64,000 nucleotides of DNA from Haloarcula amylolytica JCM 13557 (GCF_000336615.1 NZ_AOLW01000023.1:13597-77596); one strand, 5' to 3'; counted from the stretch's first letter, positions 51,592 through 62,171 are shown. A program made the numbers and translations. The notes: a model not told the origin generated them from the sequence alone.

Positions 51592-52524
51592 ATGGGACAA
51601 CACGCCAGCGCTCGTGACAGCACTGCGTGGACAGTACCCGCATCGAAAACACCCGGCGTCCACGAGCTGGTCGACACCAACGGTATCAGGCTCCACACCG
51701 TGACCGCTGGGCCGCCGGACGGTGACCTCGTCGTCCTGTTGCACGGCTTTCCGGAGTTCTGGTACGCGTGGAAACACCAGATACCGGCGCTCGCCGACGC
51801 CGGCTACCGTGTGGTCGCGCCGGACCTCCGGGGGTACAATCACTCCGACAAACCCGACGGCGTCGCGGCGTACCACATCGACGAACTGGTCGCCGACGTC
51901 GCGGGCCTCGTTTCGGCGTTCGACCACGAACAGGCCCACGTTGTTGGGCACGACTGGGGCGGCGTCATCGCCTGGCAGACCGCCATCGACCGTCCCGATA
52001 TCGTCGACCAGCTAGCGGTCCTGAATGCACCCCACCCGTCAGCGTACGAGCGAGAGCTCCGCCGCTCGCTCGACCAGGTTCTGCGGTCCTGGTACGTGCT
52101 GTTCTTTCAGCTTCCCGTCCTTCCCGAGGCCAGCCTCCGCTGGAAGGATTGCACCGTGCTAGAGCGCATCCTCGCTGACGGACCGACCCGCCCCGACGCC
52201 TTCACCGATACCGACGTGACGCGGTACAAGCGGGCACTCGGACAGCCGGGTGCACTCACGGCCGCAGTCAACTACTACCGGGCACTCGGCCGGCGGAACG
52301 CAAAGCTGACGCTCACGGCGGGCGGCGTTGGCAACCGTCCGGTGACAGCGCCGACGCTGCTTATCTGGGGTGTTCAGGACGACGCGCTCTCGCTCGCCCT
52401 GACCCAGGACCTCGACGAGTGGGTGCCGGACTGTCGGGTCGAGCGGCTCCCGGCAGCGAGCCACTGGGTCCAGTTCGACGCGCCCGAGCAGGTGTCGGAC
52501 CACCTGCTGACACACCTGTCGTAG
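51592..52524 (+). CDS. Alpha/beta hydrolase (epoxide hydrolase-like)
   Basis: 310 residues from the ATG giving [15 protein letters not shown]; a GTG 9 nt upstream is possible. The oxyanion motif [15 protein letters not shown] and nucleophile motif [12 protein letters not shown] (Asp nucleophile) identify the haloalkane dehalogenase/epoxide hydrolase branch. Acid and His are in [10 protein letters not shown] and AASHWVQFD. The natural substrate is unknown. It lies 57 bp after the TrpD-like gene and may be co-transcribed. Confidence 0.92.
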   Translation: MGQHASARDSTAWTVPASKTPGVHELVDTNGIRLHTVTAGPPDGDLVVLLHGFPEFWYAWKHQIPALADAGYRVVAPDLRGYNHSDKPDGVAAYHIDELVADVAGLVSAFDHEQAHVVGHDWGGVIAWQTAIDRPDIVDQLAVLNAPHPSAYERELRRSLDQVLRSWYVLFFQLPVLPEASLRWKDCTVLERILADGPTRPDAFTDTDVTRYKRALGQPGALTAAVNYYRALGRRNAKLTLTAGGVGNRPVTAPTLLIWGVQDDALSLALTQDLDEWVPDCRVERLPAASHWVQFDAPEQVSDHLLTHLS

Positions 52525-52690
52525 CCCGGAATGGCGAACAGCCGACACTCCCGCTCGCGTGGCGACGTGTCGGGCTCCCGCGACCCGCCACGCGACGGCT
52601 ACTCAGATCATGGCGGCGATGGCCTCGTTTCAGTACTTGAACGCTCGGTCAGTAAGCAGGCTTTTCTGCCGGGCTTCCCTCCGAGTGAGT

Positions 52691-53239
52691 ATGAGCGACC
52701 TGACTGCGACCCTCCACACGACAGAGGGCGAAATCGAAGTCGAACTGTACGACGAGCGCGTGCCGACCACCGTCGAGAACTTCGTCGGCCTGGCCGAAGG
52801 CGCCGACGACTACGACGGGACCGAAGTCGGCCCGGGGACCGGTGCGTGGGAAGACCCCGAATCCGGCGAGAAGCGCATCGACCCACTGTACACCGACATC
52901 GACATCCACCGCATCATCAAGGACTTCATGATCCAGATGGGCGACCCGACCGGCACCGGCCGCGGCGGCCCCGGCTACTCCTTCGACGACGAGTTCCACG
53001 ACGAACTCAGCCACGACGGCCCGGGCGTCCTCAGCATGGCCAACAGCGGCCCGAACACCAACGGCTCGCAGTTCTTCATCACGCTCGACGCCCAGCCCCA
53101 CCTCGACGGCAAACACGCCGTCTTCGGGAAGGTCATCGACGGGATGGAGGTCGTCGAGTCCATCGGCAGCGTCGACACCGACCGCAACGATGCACCGACC
53201 GAGGAGATGCTGCTCGAATCCGTCGAGATTCACCGGTAA
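52691..53239 (+). CDS. Peptidyl-prolyl cis-trans isomerase, cyclophilin type
   Basis: 182 residues from [20 protein letters not shown]. Cyclophilin signatures: [10 protein letters not shown], the catalytic Arg region [37 protein letters not shown] and [15 protein letters not shown]. An acidic insert at about 40-60 is a haloarchaeal trait. It speeds proline isomerisation in folding, in the cytoplasm, as there is no signal peptide. Confidence 0.96.
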   Translation: MSDLTATLHTTEGEIEVELYDERVPTTVENFVGLAEGADDYDGTEVGPGTGAWEDPESGEKRIDPLYTDIDIHRIIKDFMIQMGDPTGTGRGGPGYSFDDEFHDELSHDGPGVLSMANSGPNTNGSQFFITLDAQPHLDGKHAVFGKVIDGMEVVESIGSVDTDRNDAPTEEMLLESVEIHR

Positions 53240-53278
53240 CCACACAACGTTTTCGTTGTTCCGAGCGAGCAACCGATA

Positions 53279-54064
53279 GTGGCACACGTCGAGCGACTCA
53301 CCGTCTACCCCGTCAAGGCACTGGACGGCATGGACTGCGACTCTGTATCGATCCGCCCGGGCGGGACGCTGGCGCACGACCGCGAGTTCGCCATGTTCGA
53401 TGCCGACGGCGACGTGGTCAACGGGAAGCGGACCGACCGCGTCCACGACACCGACACCAGCTACGACACTGGAACGGGAACGCTGTCGGTCACCACTGAT
53501 GGCGATAGCGTGTCGTTCGAACTCCGGGATGCGGATGACCGCGCCCGAGCAGCCGAGTGGCTCAGCGCGTTCTTCGACGTGGACCTGACCGTCGAGCGCG
53601 ACGAAACGCTCGGATACGTCGACCGGCGGGAGATGGGACCGTCGGTTATCAGCACTGCGACGCTTGAGACCGTGGCATCGTGGTTCGACGACGTGACCGT
53701 CGAAGGGCTGCGACGGCGGCTCCGCGCGAACGTCGAAATCGGCGGCGTTCCGGCGTTCTGGGAGGACCGCTTCGTCGGTACGGACGCTCCTGCCTTCCGG
53801 GCCGGCGGCGTCCGCTTCGAAGGGGTGACGCCCTGCGGTCGCTGTGTCGTCCCCCAGCGGGACCCTGACACCGGTAGGAAAACCCCGGAATTCCGGGAGC
53901 GGTTCATCGAACGCCGGCGAGAGACGTTTCCGGAGTGGGCCGACCGGGACGCCTTCGATCACTTCTACACCCTGATGCTCATCGCCCGCGTTCCCGAGGG
54001 CGACCGCGGTACGGACCTCGCCGTCGGGGACCTCGTCGAGGTCGTGTCGACGGACGAGACGTAG
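53279..54064 (+). CDS. MOSC-domain protein (mARC/YcbX-like)
   Basis: 261 residues with a GTG start. It begins with a MOSC N-terminal beta barrel (VERLTVYPVKALDGMDCDSV, RPGGTLAHDREFAMFD). The conserved Cys of the sulfur/Mo-carrying MOSC domain is in GVTPCGRCVVPQRDPDTGRK, and the C-terminal ends YTLMLIARVPEGDRGTDLAV. Such proteins carry the molybdenum cofactor or reduce N-hydroxylated bases. No Moco genes are near. It sits 39 bp after the cyclophilin. Confidence 0.9.
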   Translation: MAHVERLTVYPVKALDGMDCDSVSIRPGGTLAHDREFAMFDADGDVVNGKRTDRVHDTDTSYDTGTGTLSVTTDGDSVSFELRDADDRARAAEWLSAFFDVDLTVERDETLGYVDRREMGPSVISTATLETVASWFDDVTVEGLRRRLRANVEIGGVPAFWEDRFVGTDAPAFRAGGVRFEGVTPCGRCVVPQRDPDTGRKTPEFRERFIERRRETFPEWADRDAFDHFYTLMLIARVPEGDRGTDLAVGDLVEVVSTDET

Positions 54065-54121
54065 CGGGCGAACGCGGCCGAGACCGACAATCGAAAGGCG
54101 GTCCGCCTCGAACGAGGAGTA

Positions 54122-54463
54122 ATGGCAGACGCGGACGACCCCGTCGACCCGAGCGAGTTCGGCGAACAGGACGGCCCCCCGGTCGAGGAGAAGCCCTACA
54201 AGATCATCTTCGAGGCCAACAAGTGCTTCGGCGCGGGCAAGTGCGCCGAGAAGTCACGCAACTGGACGCTCGACTTAGACACCGGCATCGCCAAGCCCGA
54301 GGCCTACTTCATCGACGAGGAGGACCTCGATCACAACATCGCGGCCGCGGAGGCCTGCCCGGCGAAGAAAGACCGGGGCATCATCCACGTCGTCGACCGG
54401 CGGACGAACGAGGAAATCGCCCCGGACCCCAACGGCGACGGGTCACTCTCCGTCGACTGGTAG
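54122..54463 (+). CDS. Ferredoxin with three-cysteine cluster motif
   Basis: 113 residues. An acidic 25-residue start leads to C35-x5-C41 (NKCFGAGKCAEKSRNW), and a third ligand C79 in EACPAKKDRG. The gap C-x5-C and single CP motif fits [3Fe-4S] or three-Cys ferredoxins rather than a four-Cys [4Fe-4S] type. Such proteins often feed cytochrome P450s. A P450 gene is 9 kb away; pairing is only suggested. It follows the MOSC gene by 57 bp. Confidence 0.85.
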   Translation: MADADDPVDPSEFGEQDGPPVEEKPYKIIFEANKCFGAGKCAEKSRNWTLDLDTGIAKPEAYFIDEEDLDHNIAAAEACPAKKDRGIIHVVDRRTNEEIAPDPNGDGSLSVDW

Positions 54464-54710
54464 CGCAGTTTCTGATAGCGACAGCTTTACTGCCACCTAT
54501 CAGTCCAGTAGTATCCCGTGCGCGCGGTCAGCGACACCGAGAACTCGGTTCTGCGGGGGTGAATCTCCGCCCCCAGAAATCAGCCACCACAGGATATATC
54601 ATGTAAGATTACTATAGATAATAAACTGAATTTCTTGATGCAAGCAGTTTAATATTTCAAGCTACTGTATGACATAACTTCTATTTATGGGGGGCAATTT
54701 GGGTATCAAT
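54464..54710. other. AT-rich promoter region of the dpp operon
   Basis: 247 bp with no gene. From about 54600 the sequence is AT-rich, with TATA-like GTTTAATATTTC (54647-54658) and CTATTTATGG (54681-54690). The first would place a transcript start near the ATG at 54687, the second near 54711, so the operon start is ambiguous. Confidence 0.5.
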
Positions 54711-56579
54711 ATGCCACGTTCAAGTAGCATGGAGCGTCGATCGTTTCTGAAAGCGACGGGCAGTGCTGCGGCCGCCGCAGCACTGGCGGGATGTTCAAGT
54801 GATAGTGACAGTGACGGAACTGAGGACGAGGCGGGGACCGGAGACGGTATGGACTCGACGGACAGCAGTGGGGGCGATGTCGGGACCGACCTGAAAGAGG
54901 ACGGTGACCTCTGGCGAGTCAATACGGGGACGATGACGACGATGGACCCGATTGAGGCGACCGACACCCAGTCGGGGATCGTCATCCAGCAGATGTTCGA
55001 TCCGCTGATGAACTATCCCAACAGCCAGCCCGCTGTAGAGGGGCTTATGGCTGCGGATTACGAGGTATCCGACGACTTCACGACCTATACGTTCCAGTTG
55101 AAGGACGCGACGTTCCACAACGGGGACACCGTAACCGCCAGTGACTTCGTCTACGCGTTCGAGCGGCTGACTGCATCTGACAACTCCAGTCGTGCCTACT
55201 TCGTTCTGGACTCGCTGGGCGTCACACACGAAACGACGACCGAGACGGTCGACGGCGAAGAACAGGAAGTGTACGAGCCCGGGACACTCGGCGTCACGGC
55301 CGTTGACGAAACAACGCTCGAGATCCAGCTAGACGCGCCGTTCGCCTCCACGCTGGAGATGCTCGCGTACTCCTCCTTCTCACCGGTTCCCGAGGGCATG
55401 GTCGGCGACATCGAAGGGTACGACGGCGAGGTGAGCCAGGGCGAGTTCTCCAGTTCGAACCCCATCGGGAACGGTCCCTTCGAGTTCGATACGTGGGACT
55501 CCGGAACTGAGGCCAGGGTCAGTGCGTACGACGACTACTACGGCGAGAGCCCGAACGTCGACGGCGTCCACTTTGCGGTCATCGAGAACGATTCGGCCAA
55601 TTACAACTACGCGATGAACCGCAATGCCGACATCTTCGAGCTCCCCACGGCGCAGTACGACCCCGGGAAGGTATCCGTCGAGGAAGAAGACGACCAGGGT
55701 CGTCAGATCGGAACCTACGGCGAGTTGCGTAACGGTGCGACGGCCAACTACTCCGGTGTATCGAACATCGGTGTGTTCTATCTCGGCTTTAACATGGCCA
55801 GCGTGCCAAAGCCGGTCCGCCAGGCCGTCGCGTACGCCATGAACCAGCACACCGTTGTCGAGCAGGTCTTCAAACAGCGCGGCGAGCCCGCGTACAACTT
55901 CACGCCGAAATCTATCTTCCCCGGCGGTGCGCAAAACTACAACGACCGCGCCGAAAACGAGTACCCGTACGGCTACGACGACAGCCAGCTCGGCCAGGCC
56001 CGCTCGGTGATGGAAGAGGCCGGCTACGGCGAAAACGAGCGTGTCGCCATCGAGCTGACGATCTACGAGTCCGGAGTCTGGAGCGAAACGGCAAGCATCC
56101 TCCGGGACCAGCTTCAGAGCGTCTACATCGACCTCGAAGTCAATCAGGCGCCGTTCAACACGCTTCTGGAACGCGGCCGCAATGGCGAGCTAGAGATGTA
56201 CTCGCTTGGCTGGGTCGCCGACTGGCCCGCCCCGGACAACTTCCTCCAGCTGCTGAACCCGCCACAGACCGATACGAGCCTCGACTTCCCGATTTCGTAC
56301 GTCAACTGGCAACCGGAGAACGGCGACGCCGCGCAACAGGCCGAGGAGGCGTACCAGTCGATCGCCGACAACCCGGCACCGACAGAAGACGCCCAGGCCA
56401 CTCGGAACGAAGCGTACATCGAGATGGAGAACGCTAACTGGGAAGACGTCGCAATGCTGCCGGTGTATCACGAGCTGACTGAGCTGTTCTGGTACGACCA
56501 CGTCGACTTTACCCCGCCGGCCGGGATGGGGCCGAGCCGACAGAAGATGAACACTGTGTCTCTCGGAGAGAGAGAGTAG
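54711..56579 (+). CDS. dppA: ABC transporter substrate-binding lipoprotein (dipeptide/oligopeptide)
   Basis: 622 residues from MPRSSSMERRSFLKATGSAA; starts at 54687 and 54729 are also possible. The signal is twin-arginine with lipobox ALAGC, lipidation at Cys28, then an acidic Ser/Asp linker. The family-5 binding fold follows (PIEATDTQSGIVIQQMFDPL, VTASDFVYAFERLTASDNSS). It captures peptides or similar cargo outside the cell and hands them to DppBC. The C-terminal FWYDHVDFTPPAGM is typical. Cargo cannot be told from sequence alone. Confidence 0.93.
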   Translation: MPRSSSMERRSFLKATGSAAAAAALAGCSSDSDSDGTEDEAGTGDGMDSTDSSGGDVGTDLKEDGDLWRVNTGTMTTMDPIEATDTQSGIVIQQMFDPLMNYPNSQPAVEGLMAADYEVSDDFTTYTFQLKDATFHNGDTVTASDFVYAFERLTASDNSSRAYFVLDSLGVTHETTTETVDGEEQEVYEPGTLGVTAVDETTLEIQLDAPFASTLEMLAYSSFSPVPEGMVGDIEGYDGEVSQGEFSSSNPIGNGPFEFDTWDSGTEARVSAYDDYYGESPNVDGVHFAVIENDSANYNYAMNRNADIFELPTAQYDPGKVSVEEEDDQGRQIGTYGELRNGATANYSGVSNIGVFYLGFNMASVPKPVRQAVAYAMNQHTVVEQVFKQRGEPAYNFTPKSIFPGGAQNYNDRAENEYPYGYDDSQLGQARSVMEEAGYGENERVAIELTIYESGVWSETASILRDQLQSVYIDLEVNQAPFNTLLERGRNGELEMYSLGWVADWPAPDNFLQLLNPPQTDTSLDFPISYVNWQPENGDAAQQAEEAYQSIADNPAPTEDAQATRNEAYIEMENANWEDVAMLPVYHELTELFWYDHVDFTPPAGMGPSRQKMNTVSLGERE

Positions 56580-56689
56580 TCCCGTCCCGCTAGCGTTTCG
56601 TTTCCGTCACACCCGGTGACGGTACCAAGTTCGCAGCCCTCAAAGATTATGAACTCACAAACACCCGTACAACCGAGACAAGACAAGCC

Positions 56690-57730
56690 ATGAGCCGCTT
56701 CACATACCTGTTCAAGCGCGTGGCTCTGTCAATCCCCGTTATCATTTTCGGGACGACAGTAACGTTTGCAATCATCCGGCTGGGGCCGCTCAGCCCCGCG
56801 GCGGCGATCCTCGGGCCGCAAGGCGATGCGCGCGCGATTCGACAGATCGAGAAGCGATTGGGATTGAACGACCCCCTCTGGGAGCAGTACTTCGATTTCA
56901 TGAGTAATCTGTTCCTGTTTGATCTGGGCCAATCGTGGGTCATCAACTCCGGAACGCCGGCCATCGACCTCATCATCAGCTACGCACCACGGACGATCTG
57001 GCTCGGGTTCTGGGCGGTCCTGATCGCCCTCGGTATCGGAATCCCGCTCGGCTTCTACGCCGGCCTGAATCCCAATACGTTCTCTGACTACTTCGCTTCC
57101 TTCGGTGGGATTGTCTGGCGAGCGATGCCGAACTTCTGGCTTGCGGTGATTCTGGTTACGGTGCTTTCGCAGTCGGAACAGCTGTTCGGGTTCAGCTGGA
57201 CCAGCTTCATCGTGGAGACCAACGTCGTGACCTCGCCGAACCTCGCGGTACTCAAGAACCCAACGAGATTGTTAACTGACCCGGGACAGGCATGGACTAA
57301 CCTCGCGAAAGCGACAAAACAGATACTGCCGCCCGCACTGGTGCTCGGGTCCGCGTCGATGGGTACAGAGATGCGCATCGGCCGAACCGCCGTCCTTGAG
57401 ACAATCAACTCGAAGTACGTCGAAACGGCCAAGGCCAAAGGCGTCTCACCGCGAGTGCTGGTGTGGAAGCACATCTTCCGGAACGCCCTGATCCCGCTCG
57501 TGCCGGTCATCACTGCGGAAGCGTTCATCCTGATCGGCGGGTCAGTGCTCGTCGAGACTGTCTTCTCTATCAACGGCATCGGCCTCCTGTTCTTCCGGGC
57601 GGCAGAACAGGGTGATCTGCCGCTTGTAGGCACACTGATGTACCTGTTCATCCTGCTTATTGTCGGCCTGAACATCGTACAGGACTTCGCGTACACGATT
57701 ATCGACCCGCGTGTGGGGTACGACGGATGA
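56690..57730 (+). CDS. dppB: Peptide ABC transporter permease DppB
   Basis: 346 residues, six or seven spans, starting MSRFTYLFKRVALSIPVIIF. It shows the BPD motif with EAA loop (ETINSKYVETAKAKGVSPRV), where the ATPases dock. The N-terminal pattern GDARAIRQIEKRLGLNDPLW is normal for DppB. It sits 110 bp after dppA and overlaps dppC by 4 nt (ATGA), implying coupled translation. Confidence 0.96.
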   Translation: MSRFTYLFKRVALSIPVIIFGTTVTFAIIRLGPLSPAAAILGPQGDARAIRQIEKRLGLNDPLWEQYFDFMSNLFLFDLGQSWVINSGTPAIDLIISYAPRTIWLGFWAVLIALGIGIPLGFYAGLNPNTFSDYFASFGGIVWRAMPNFWLAVILVTVLSQSEQLFGFSWTSFIVETNVVTSPNLAVLKNPTRLLTDPGQAWTNLAKATKQILPPALVLGSASMGTEMRIGRTAVLETINSKYVETAKAKGVSPRVLVWKHIFRNALIPLVPVITAEAFILIGGSVLVETVFSINGIGLLFFRAAEQGDLPLVGTLMYLFILLIVGLNIVQDFAYTIIDPRVGYDG

Positions 57731-59187
57731 TGGAAACAGAACTCACCGACGACATCGATCAGCCGTTGAGAGACCGACTCAAAGCACACCCCAGACCGGC
57801 ATTACTGTGGGCGGCAGGGCTCTGTGTCCTGTTACTGCTCGAAGGCCCGACGTACCTCGACGGGCTGCTCGGCGCGATAGGCGCCGGACTCGCGTTGCTC
57901 CCGGGAGCGCCCGGCGCCGAGGCGTTCGCCAGTGCGTCAGCCTTCTTCAGCGAACTGCCGCATCTGTTGAGCCGCGAACTGGTACCCAACCGAGGGTACT
58001 ACGACGGGAGCGCCTGGCAGGGAACCTTCCTCGGCCTCGAGCCGAAGTACGCGTGGCTCATCCGCTTCCTGCTTGTGTATGCATACGTTGCAGCATTGCT
58101 GGGCTGGCTGTGGTACGGCTACGTGCTCTTCCGCCGACACTACCGCGCCGCTAACTGGACGCCGACTGACGACGTCATCGACCGACTCCGAAGCCACTAC
58201 TGGGGACTGTTCGGACTCGCTGTCGTCGTCTTCTTCATTACGATGGCCGCGTTCGCGCCCGTTGTCGGCCCAACCACGGCCGAAGAGAATATCGAGGGAC
58301 CGTACTCCCACGATATGAAGTACTACAACGAGGACACGGAGACGGTCGAAACGATTACCATCGGTGAAGCGAACCTCGGTTCCGCTTCCCGCGGTAGCGG
58401 GGACAGCAACGTCGGAATCTGGAGTTACGACGACTTCGGGCGGTTCCACCCTGTCGGAACGCTCGTCAGCGGCAAGGACCTGTTCACCTTCCTCGCGTTC
58501 GGCGCACGGGTGTCACTGTTCATCGGACTCGGGTCGATGGCGATTGCGGGCTTTATCGCAACGACGCTGGCATTAGTTACCGCCTACTACAAGGGGGTGA
58601 CCGACCTCATCGTGGTGCTGACCAGTGACTCCGTCCAGGCAATGCCAGCATTGCTGCTGGTGATTCTTGCGACGGTGGTGTTCAGGAACCACTGGATAGC
58701 AGAGCTATACAGCGGGGCCATGCTGTTCATCCTCCTGTTCGCGTTGATACGCTGGCCGGGGCTGTGGCGAGCGGTCCGTGGCCCTGCGTTACAGGTCGGC
58801 GAACAGGAGTGGGTCGACGCGGCAAAGAGTTACGGCCAGCGACCCACTGTGATTATGCGGAAACATATGGCACCGTATATCCTCGGTTATCTCCTGGTTT
58901 ACGCCTCCCTGACGCTCGGTGGCGTGATTATTTCCGTCTCTGCCCTGTCGTTCCTCGGACTCGGGATCACCGCCCCGACTCCCGAGTGGGGGCGGGCGAT
59001 CAACATCGGACAGCAGTACATCGCCAGTCAGTCCTGGCACATCTCGCTCATCCCGGGCATCCTGATTACGCTGGTTGTCACCGGATTCAACGCATTCAGC
59101 GACGGGATTCGTGACGCTATCGACCCACAGAGTGAGGGTGCCGAAGGCGGTGCGACTGGCGCGGCCGCCGGAGGTGGTGGCGGATGA
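57727..59187 (+). CDS. dppC: Peptide ABC transporter permease DppC (extended)
   Basis: 486 residues, about 180 more than usual. An N-terminal extension holds an extra hydrophobic region (ALLWAAGLCVLLLLEGPTYL) and a span in FLLVYAYVAALLGWLWYGYV, before the usual first span after DRLRSHYWGLFGLAVVVFFI. An extracytoplasmic loop follows, then the core permease with EAA loop GEQEWVDAAKSYGQRPTVIM. The end is Gly/Ala-rich. Overlaps dppD by 4 nt (ATGA). Confidence 0.94.
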   Translation: MMETELTDDIDQPLRDRLKAHPRPALLWAAGLCVLLLLEGPTYLDGLLGAIGAGLALLPGAPGAEAFASASAFFSELPHLLSRELVPNRGYYDGSAWQGTFLGLEPKYAWLIRFLLVYAYVAALLGWLWYGYVLFRRHYRAANWTPTDDVIDRLRSHYWGLFGLAVVVFFITMAAFAPVVGPTTAEENIEGPYSHDMKYYNEDTETVETITIGEANLGSASRGSGDSNVGIWSYDDFGRFHPVGTLVSGKDLFTFLAFGARVSLFIGLGSMAIAGFIATTLALVTAYYKGVTDLIVVLTSDSVQAMPALLLVILATVVFRNHWIAELYSGAMLFILLFALIRWPGLWRAVRGPALQVGEQEWVDAAKSYGQRPTVIMRKHMAPYILGYLLVYASLTLGGVIISVSALSFLGLGITAPTPEWGRAINIGQQYIASQSWHISLIPGILITLVVTGFNAFSDGIRDAIDPQSEGAEGGATGAAAGGGGG

Positions 59188-60404
59188 GCCACACCGACGA
59201 CGGCGAACCGCTGCTGGCCGTTGACAACCTCCGAACCGTGTTCCACAGCGAGCGAGAGGAGATCCGCGCTGTCGACGGCGTTTCGTTCGACATCGAGCGC
59301 GGCGAGACGCTCGGTATCGTCGGCGAATCCGGCTCTGGCAAGAGTGTCACCGCACGCTCGATAATGGGACTGGTCGACAGTCCGGGCGAAATCCGCGAGG
59401 AGTCGTCTATCCGATTAGACGGGAGAGAGCTGACGACGCTTTCGGAAAAGCAGTATCGGTCAGTTCGTGGCGGGGACATCGCGATGGTGTTTCAGGACCC
59501 GCTGAGCTCGCTCAACCCGGTGTACACTGTCGGGAACCAGATCATCGAGGCGCTGGAGCTCCACCGTGGTATGGAAGGCACCGAAGCCAAGTCGGAAGCC
59601 ATCGAACTGTTGCGTGCAGTCGGCATCCCCGACGCGGCACGGCGTGTGGACGAGTTCCCCCACGAGTTCTCCGGCGGGATGCGCCAGCGAGCCGTCATCG
59701 CGATGGCACTGGCCTGTGACCCCGACCTGCTCATCTGTGATGAGCCGACGACAGCGCTCGATGTCACCATTCAGGCCCAGATTCTGGACCTGCTACAGGA
59801 AATCCAGACGGAGCGTGACATCGGTATCATGTTCATTACGCACGACATGGGCGTCATCGCGGAGGTCGCCGACCGCGTCGCCGTGATGTACGCCGGGGAA
59901 GTCGTCGAGAAAGCACCCGTAGAGGAACTGTTCGCGAACCCACACCACCCATACACGCAGGGACTACTGCAGAGTATTCCCGGTCGGAACCCCAGTACGG
60001 ATCGGCTGCCCACTATCGAAGGGGACGTGCCGACGCCACACGAATCGGCGTCGTACTGCCGGTTCGTCAGCCGGTGCCCGAAGGGCTTCGACGAGTGTGA
60101 GCGGGTCCATCCCGCCCATGTGGAGGTCGGCGAATCAGCAGACCACACCGCCGCCTGTCTCCTGTATCCCGAAGATATGCCTACCGACGACACTGTGACA
60201 CACCACGAAGAGAACGCAGACCAGACGGGCGCCGAGGCAAGCGAAGCGCTGTCGGCGGACGACTGGCCGGCTGAGCGCCGAAAAGCCGGTGAGGATACCG
60301 GCCCGACCGGGTCCGAAGACAGCGATGCCAGGGCTGATGGTGGCCACAGCCACAGTGCCGGAGACACCGGCGGACAACTGGAGGGAGGTGACACAGATGA
60401 GTGA
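59184..60404 (+). CDS. dppD: Peptide ABC transporter ATPase DppD
   Basis: 406 residues. Walker A GESGSGKS near residue 50, signature [19 protein letters not shown], Walker [13 protein letters not shown] and switch THDMGV are in place. The C-terminal oligopeptide region has [21 protein letters not shown] 60-residue acidic, His-containing tail follows and is not part of the standard domain. It hydrolyses ATP to drive import. It overlaps dppF by 8 nt. Confidence 0.96.
   Translation: MSHTDDGEPLLAVDNLRTVFHSEREEIRAVDGVSFDIERGETLGIVGESGSGKSVTARSIMGLVDSPGEIREESSIRLDGRELTTLSEKQYRSVRGGDIAMVFQDPLSSLNPVYTVGNQIIEALELHRGMEGTEAKSEAIELLRAVGIPDAARRVDEFPHEFSGGMRQRAVIAMALACDPDLLICDEPTTALDVTIQAQILDLLQEIQTERDIGIMFITHDMGVIAEVADRVAVMYAGEVVEKAPVEELFANPHHPYTQGLLQSIPGRNPSTDRLPTIEGDVPTPHESASYCRFVSRCPKGFDECERVHPAHVEVGESADHTAACLLYPEDMPTDDTVTHHEENADQTGAEASEALSADDWPAERRKAGEDTGPTGSEDSDARADGGHSHSAGDTGGQLEGGDTDE
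60384..60391 (+). promoter_or_regulatory. Shine-Dalgarno site for dppF
   Basis: GGAGGTGA ends 5 nt before the dppF ATG at 60397, a strong match to the 3' end of 16S rRNA. It fixes the internal start although the frame is open far upstream, and differs from the leaderless starts elsewhere in the window. Confidence 0.8.
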
Positions 60405-61734
60405 ATCAATCGTCGATACTGTGTCACACCAGACCGGCGAGACGTTGCTCGATGTGCAGGACCTGAAGACGTACTACGAAGGCGGTGGACTGTTCGGTGG
60501 GGACCCGGTGAAAGCCGTCGACGGCGTGAACTTCGAGATCGCGCGCGGCGAGACGTTCGGGCTGGTCGGTGAATCCGGCTGTGGCAAGACGACTCTCGGT
60601 CGGACGCTCATCCAACTGGAGACCGCCACGTCCGGGACGGTCTCCTTCGATGGAACCGATATAACCGAACTCAGCGGCGGCGACCTCAAGCAGTGGCGCC
60701 GCAACGCCCAGATGGTGTTTCAGGACCCCGAATCGAGCCTCAACGACCGGATGACTGTCGGCGAGATCATCCGCGAGCCGCTGGACGTCCACGAACAGGG
60801 GACGGCCCGCGAGCGTCGGGAGAAGGTGCGGACACTGCTCGACGAGGTCGGGCTCATGCCGGAGCACTACTACCGGTATCCCCACCAGTTCTCCGGCGGG
60901 CAGCGACAGCGTATCGGCATCGCTCGGGCACTCGCGCTCGAACCGGAGTTCGTCGTCCTCGACGAACCCGTGTCGGCACTCGACGTGTCCGTCCAGGCCC
61001 AGATACTCAATCTGCTGGAGGAACTTCAGGAGGAGTTCGGTCTCACGTACCTCTTCATCGCGCACGACCTGAGCGTGGTCCGGCACATCTGTGACCGCGT
61101 CGGGGTGATGTATCTCGGGAACCTCATGGAGGTCGGGCCGACGGAACAGCTGTTCCAGAACCCGGAAAACCCCTACACGCGCGCACTGCTGTCCGCGATT
61201 CCGGAACCGGATCCGACGGCCCAGGCGGACCGGATTACCCTGCCTGGCTCACCGCCGAGTCCACGGGACCCGCCGGAGGGGTGCCCCTTCGCAACGCGGT
61301 GTCCCGTCCGGATTCGGCCCGAAGACATAGACGCTAGCGACGAAGTGTGGGACCGTATCCGGGAGTTCCGTGACGTCATTCGTGAGCGGTCCCGCGCGGA
61401 ACAGTCGATCGGTGAGCGGCTCAAGGAACGGCTCGGGTTCGAGACTGCGTTGGCCGACGGCGATGAGATCGTCGACGAGGAGTTCAGCGACGTGGACCTC
61501 CCGCCGGACGTGCGAGAGCACGTCGAACAGGCTGTGACGTATCTCAGTGATGGAGACCCCGACGCTGCACGGGCCTACCTCAAGGAAGCGTTCGGCAGTC
61601 GGTGTGACACCGAAACGCCGCAGTACTACGATGTCGACGACAGACGGACGAGTTTCTGTCACCGGCACGCGACGGACCACGACGCTCCCGGCGAAGAACT
61701 GCGTCGCCGTGGCTACGACACGCACGATGGATAA
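60397..61734 (+). CDS. dppF: Peptide ABC transporter ATPase DppF (with C-terminal insertion)
   Basis: 445 residues from [20 protein letters not shown]. Walker [10 protein letters not shown], signature [19 protein letters not shown] and Walker [15 protein letters not shown] are intact. The C-terminal cysteine region is split: [12 protein letters not shown] is followed by about 130 inserted residues before the closing FCHRH pattern. The insert is acidic and helical ([20 protein letters not shown]). Function of the insert is unknown. It overlaps the next gene by 8 nt. Confidence 0.95.
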   Translation: MSESIVDTVSHQTGETLLDVQDLKTYYEGGGLFGGDPVKAVDGVNFEIARGETFGLVGESGCGKTTLGRTLIQLETATSGTVSFDGTDITELSGGDLKQWRRNAQMVFQDPESSLNDRMTVGEIIREPLDVHEQGTARERREKVRTLLDEVGLMPEHYYRYPHQFSGGQRQRIGIARALALEPEFVVLDEPVSALDVSVQAQILNLLEELQEEFGLTYLFIAHDLSVVRHICDRVGVMYLGNLMEVGPTEQLFQNPENPYTRALLSAIPEPDPTAQADRITLPGSPPSPRDPPEGCPFATRCPVRIRPEDIDASDEVWDRIREFRDVIRERSRAEQSIGERLKERLGFETALADGDEIVDEEFSDVDLPPDVREHVEQAVTYLSDGDPDAARAYLKEAFGSRCDTETPQYYDVDDRRTSFCHRHATDHDAPGEELRRRGYDTHDG

Positions 61735-62134
61735 CCTGGCGGGGAAGGTACTCGATCTGCTGTGGTACGCCCTCGGCGTCACACTCACAGCAACGCTTAT
61801 CGGTGGCGTGCTCTCGCCGCTCCGTGGCGGTGGCTGGGTGACGGTGAAGTTCGTGCTGTTTTTTATCGGCTTCGCGCTGTTCGGCTACGCATCGATCACC
61901 CTGTGGCGCGCGCCGTCCCTCGATTCCGACGAGTCTGATGAGTCCGGCGTGTCGTTCGGCGTGTCAGCGCGGGAGCGGACGCCGTTCGAGTCGGTGTTGG
62001 CCCGCGTCGTGCCGCCACTCGACATGCTCGCCCCGCCCGAAGACCGGCTCTCACCGCCGGTGAAGCTCTTCGTCGCGAGTCTGTTCGTCCTCGGGCTTTC
62101 ACTGAGCATGGAGGTCGTCTTCGGCGTCCAGTGA
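61727..62134 (+). CDS. Small membrane protein of the dpp operon (DUF7555-like)
   Basis: 135 residues from [20 protein letters not shown]. Three hydrophobic segments are visible: [34 protein letters not shown] and [20 protein letters not shown], with a cytosolic acidic loop. It overlaps dppF by 8 nt, so it is translated with the transporter; a role in assembly or regulation of the transporter is only an inference. From memory it resembles a haloarchaeal DUF7555 protein. Confidence 0.75.
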   Translation: MDNLAGKVLDLLWYALGVTLTATLIGGVLSPLRGGGWVTVKFVLFFIGFALFGYASITLWRAPSLDSDESDESGVSFGVSARERTPFESVLARVVPPLDMLAPPEDRLSPPVKLFVASLFVLGLSLSMEVVFGVQ

Positions 62135-62171
62135 CACCACCATTTACCTCCCGCGGGCGTAACGACAGGAT

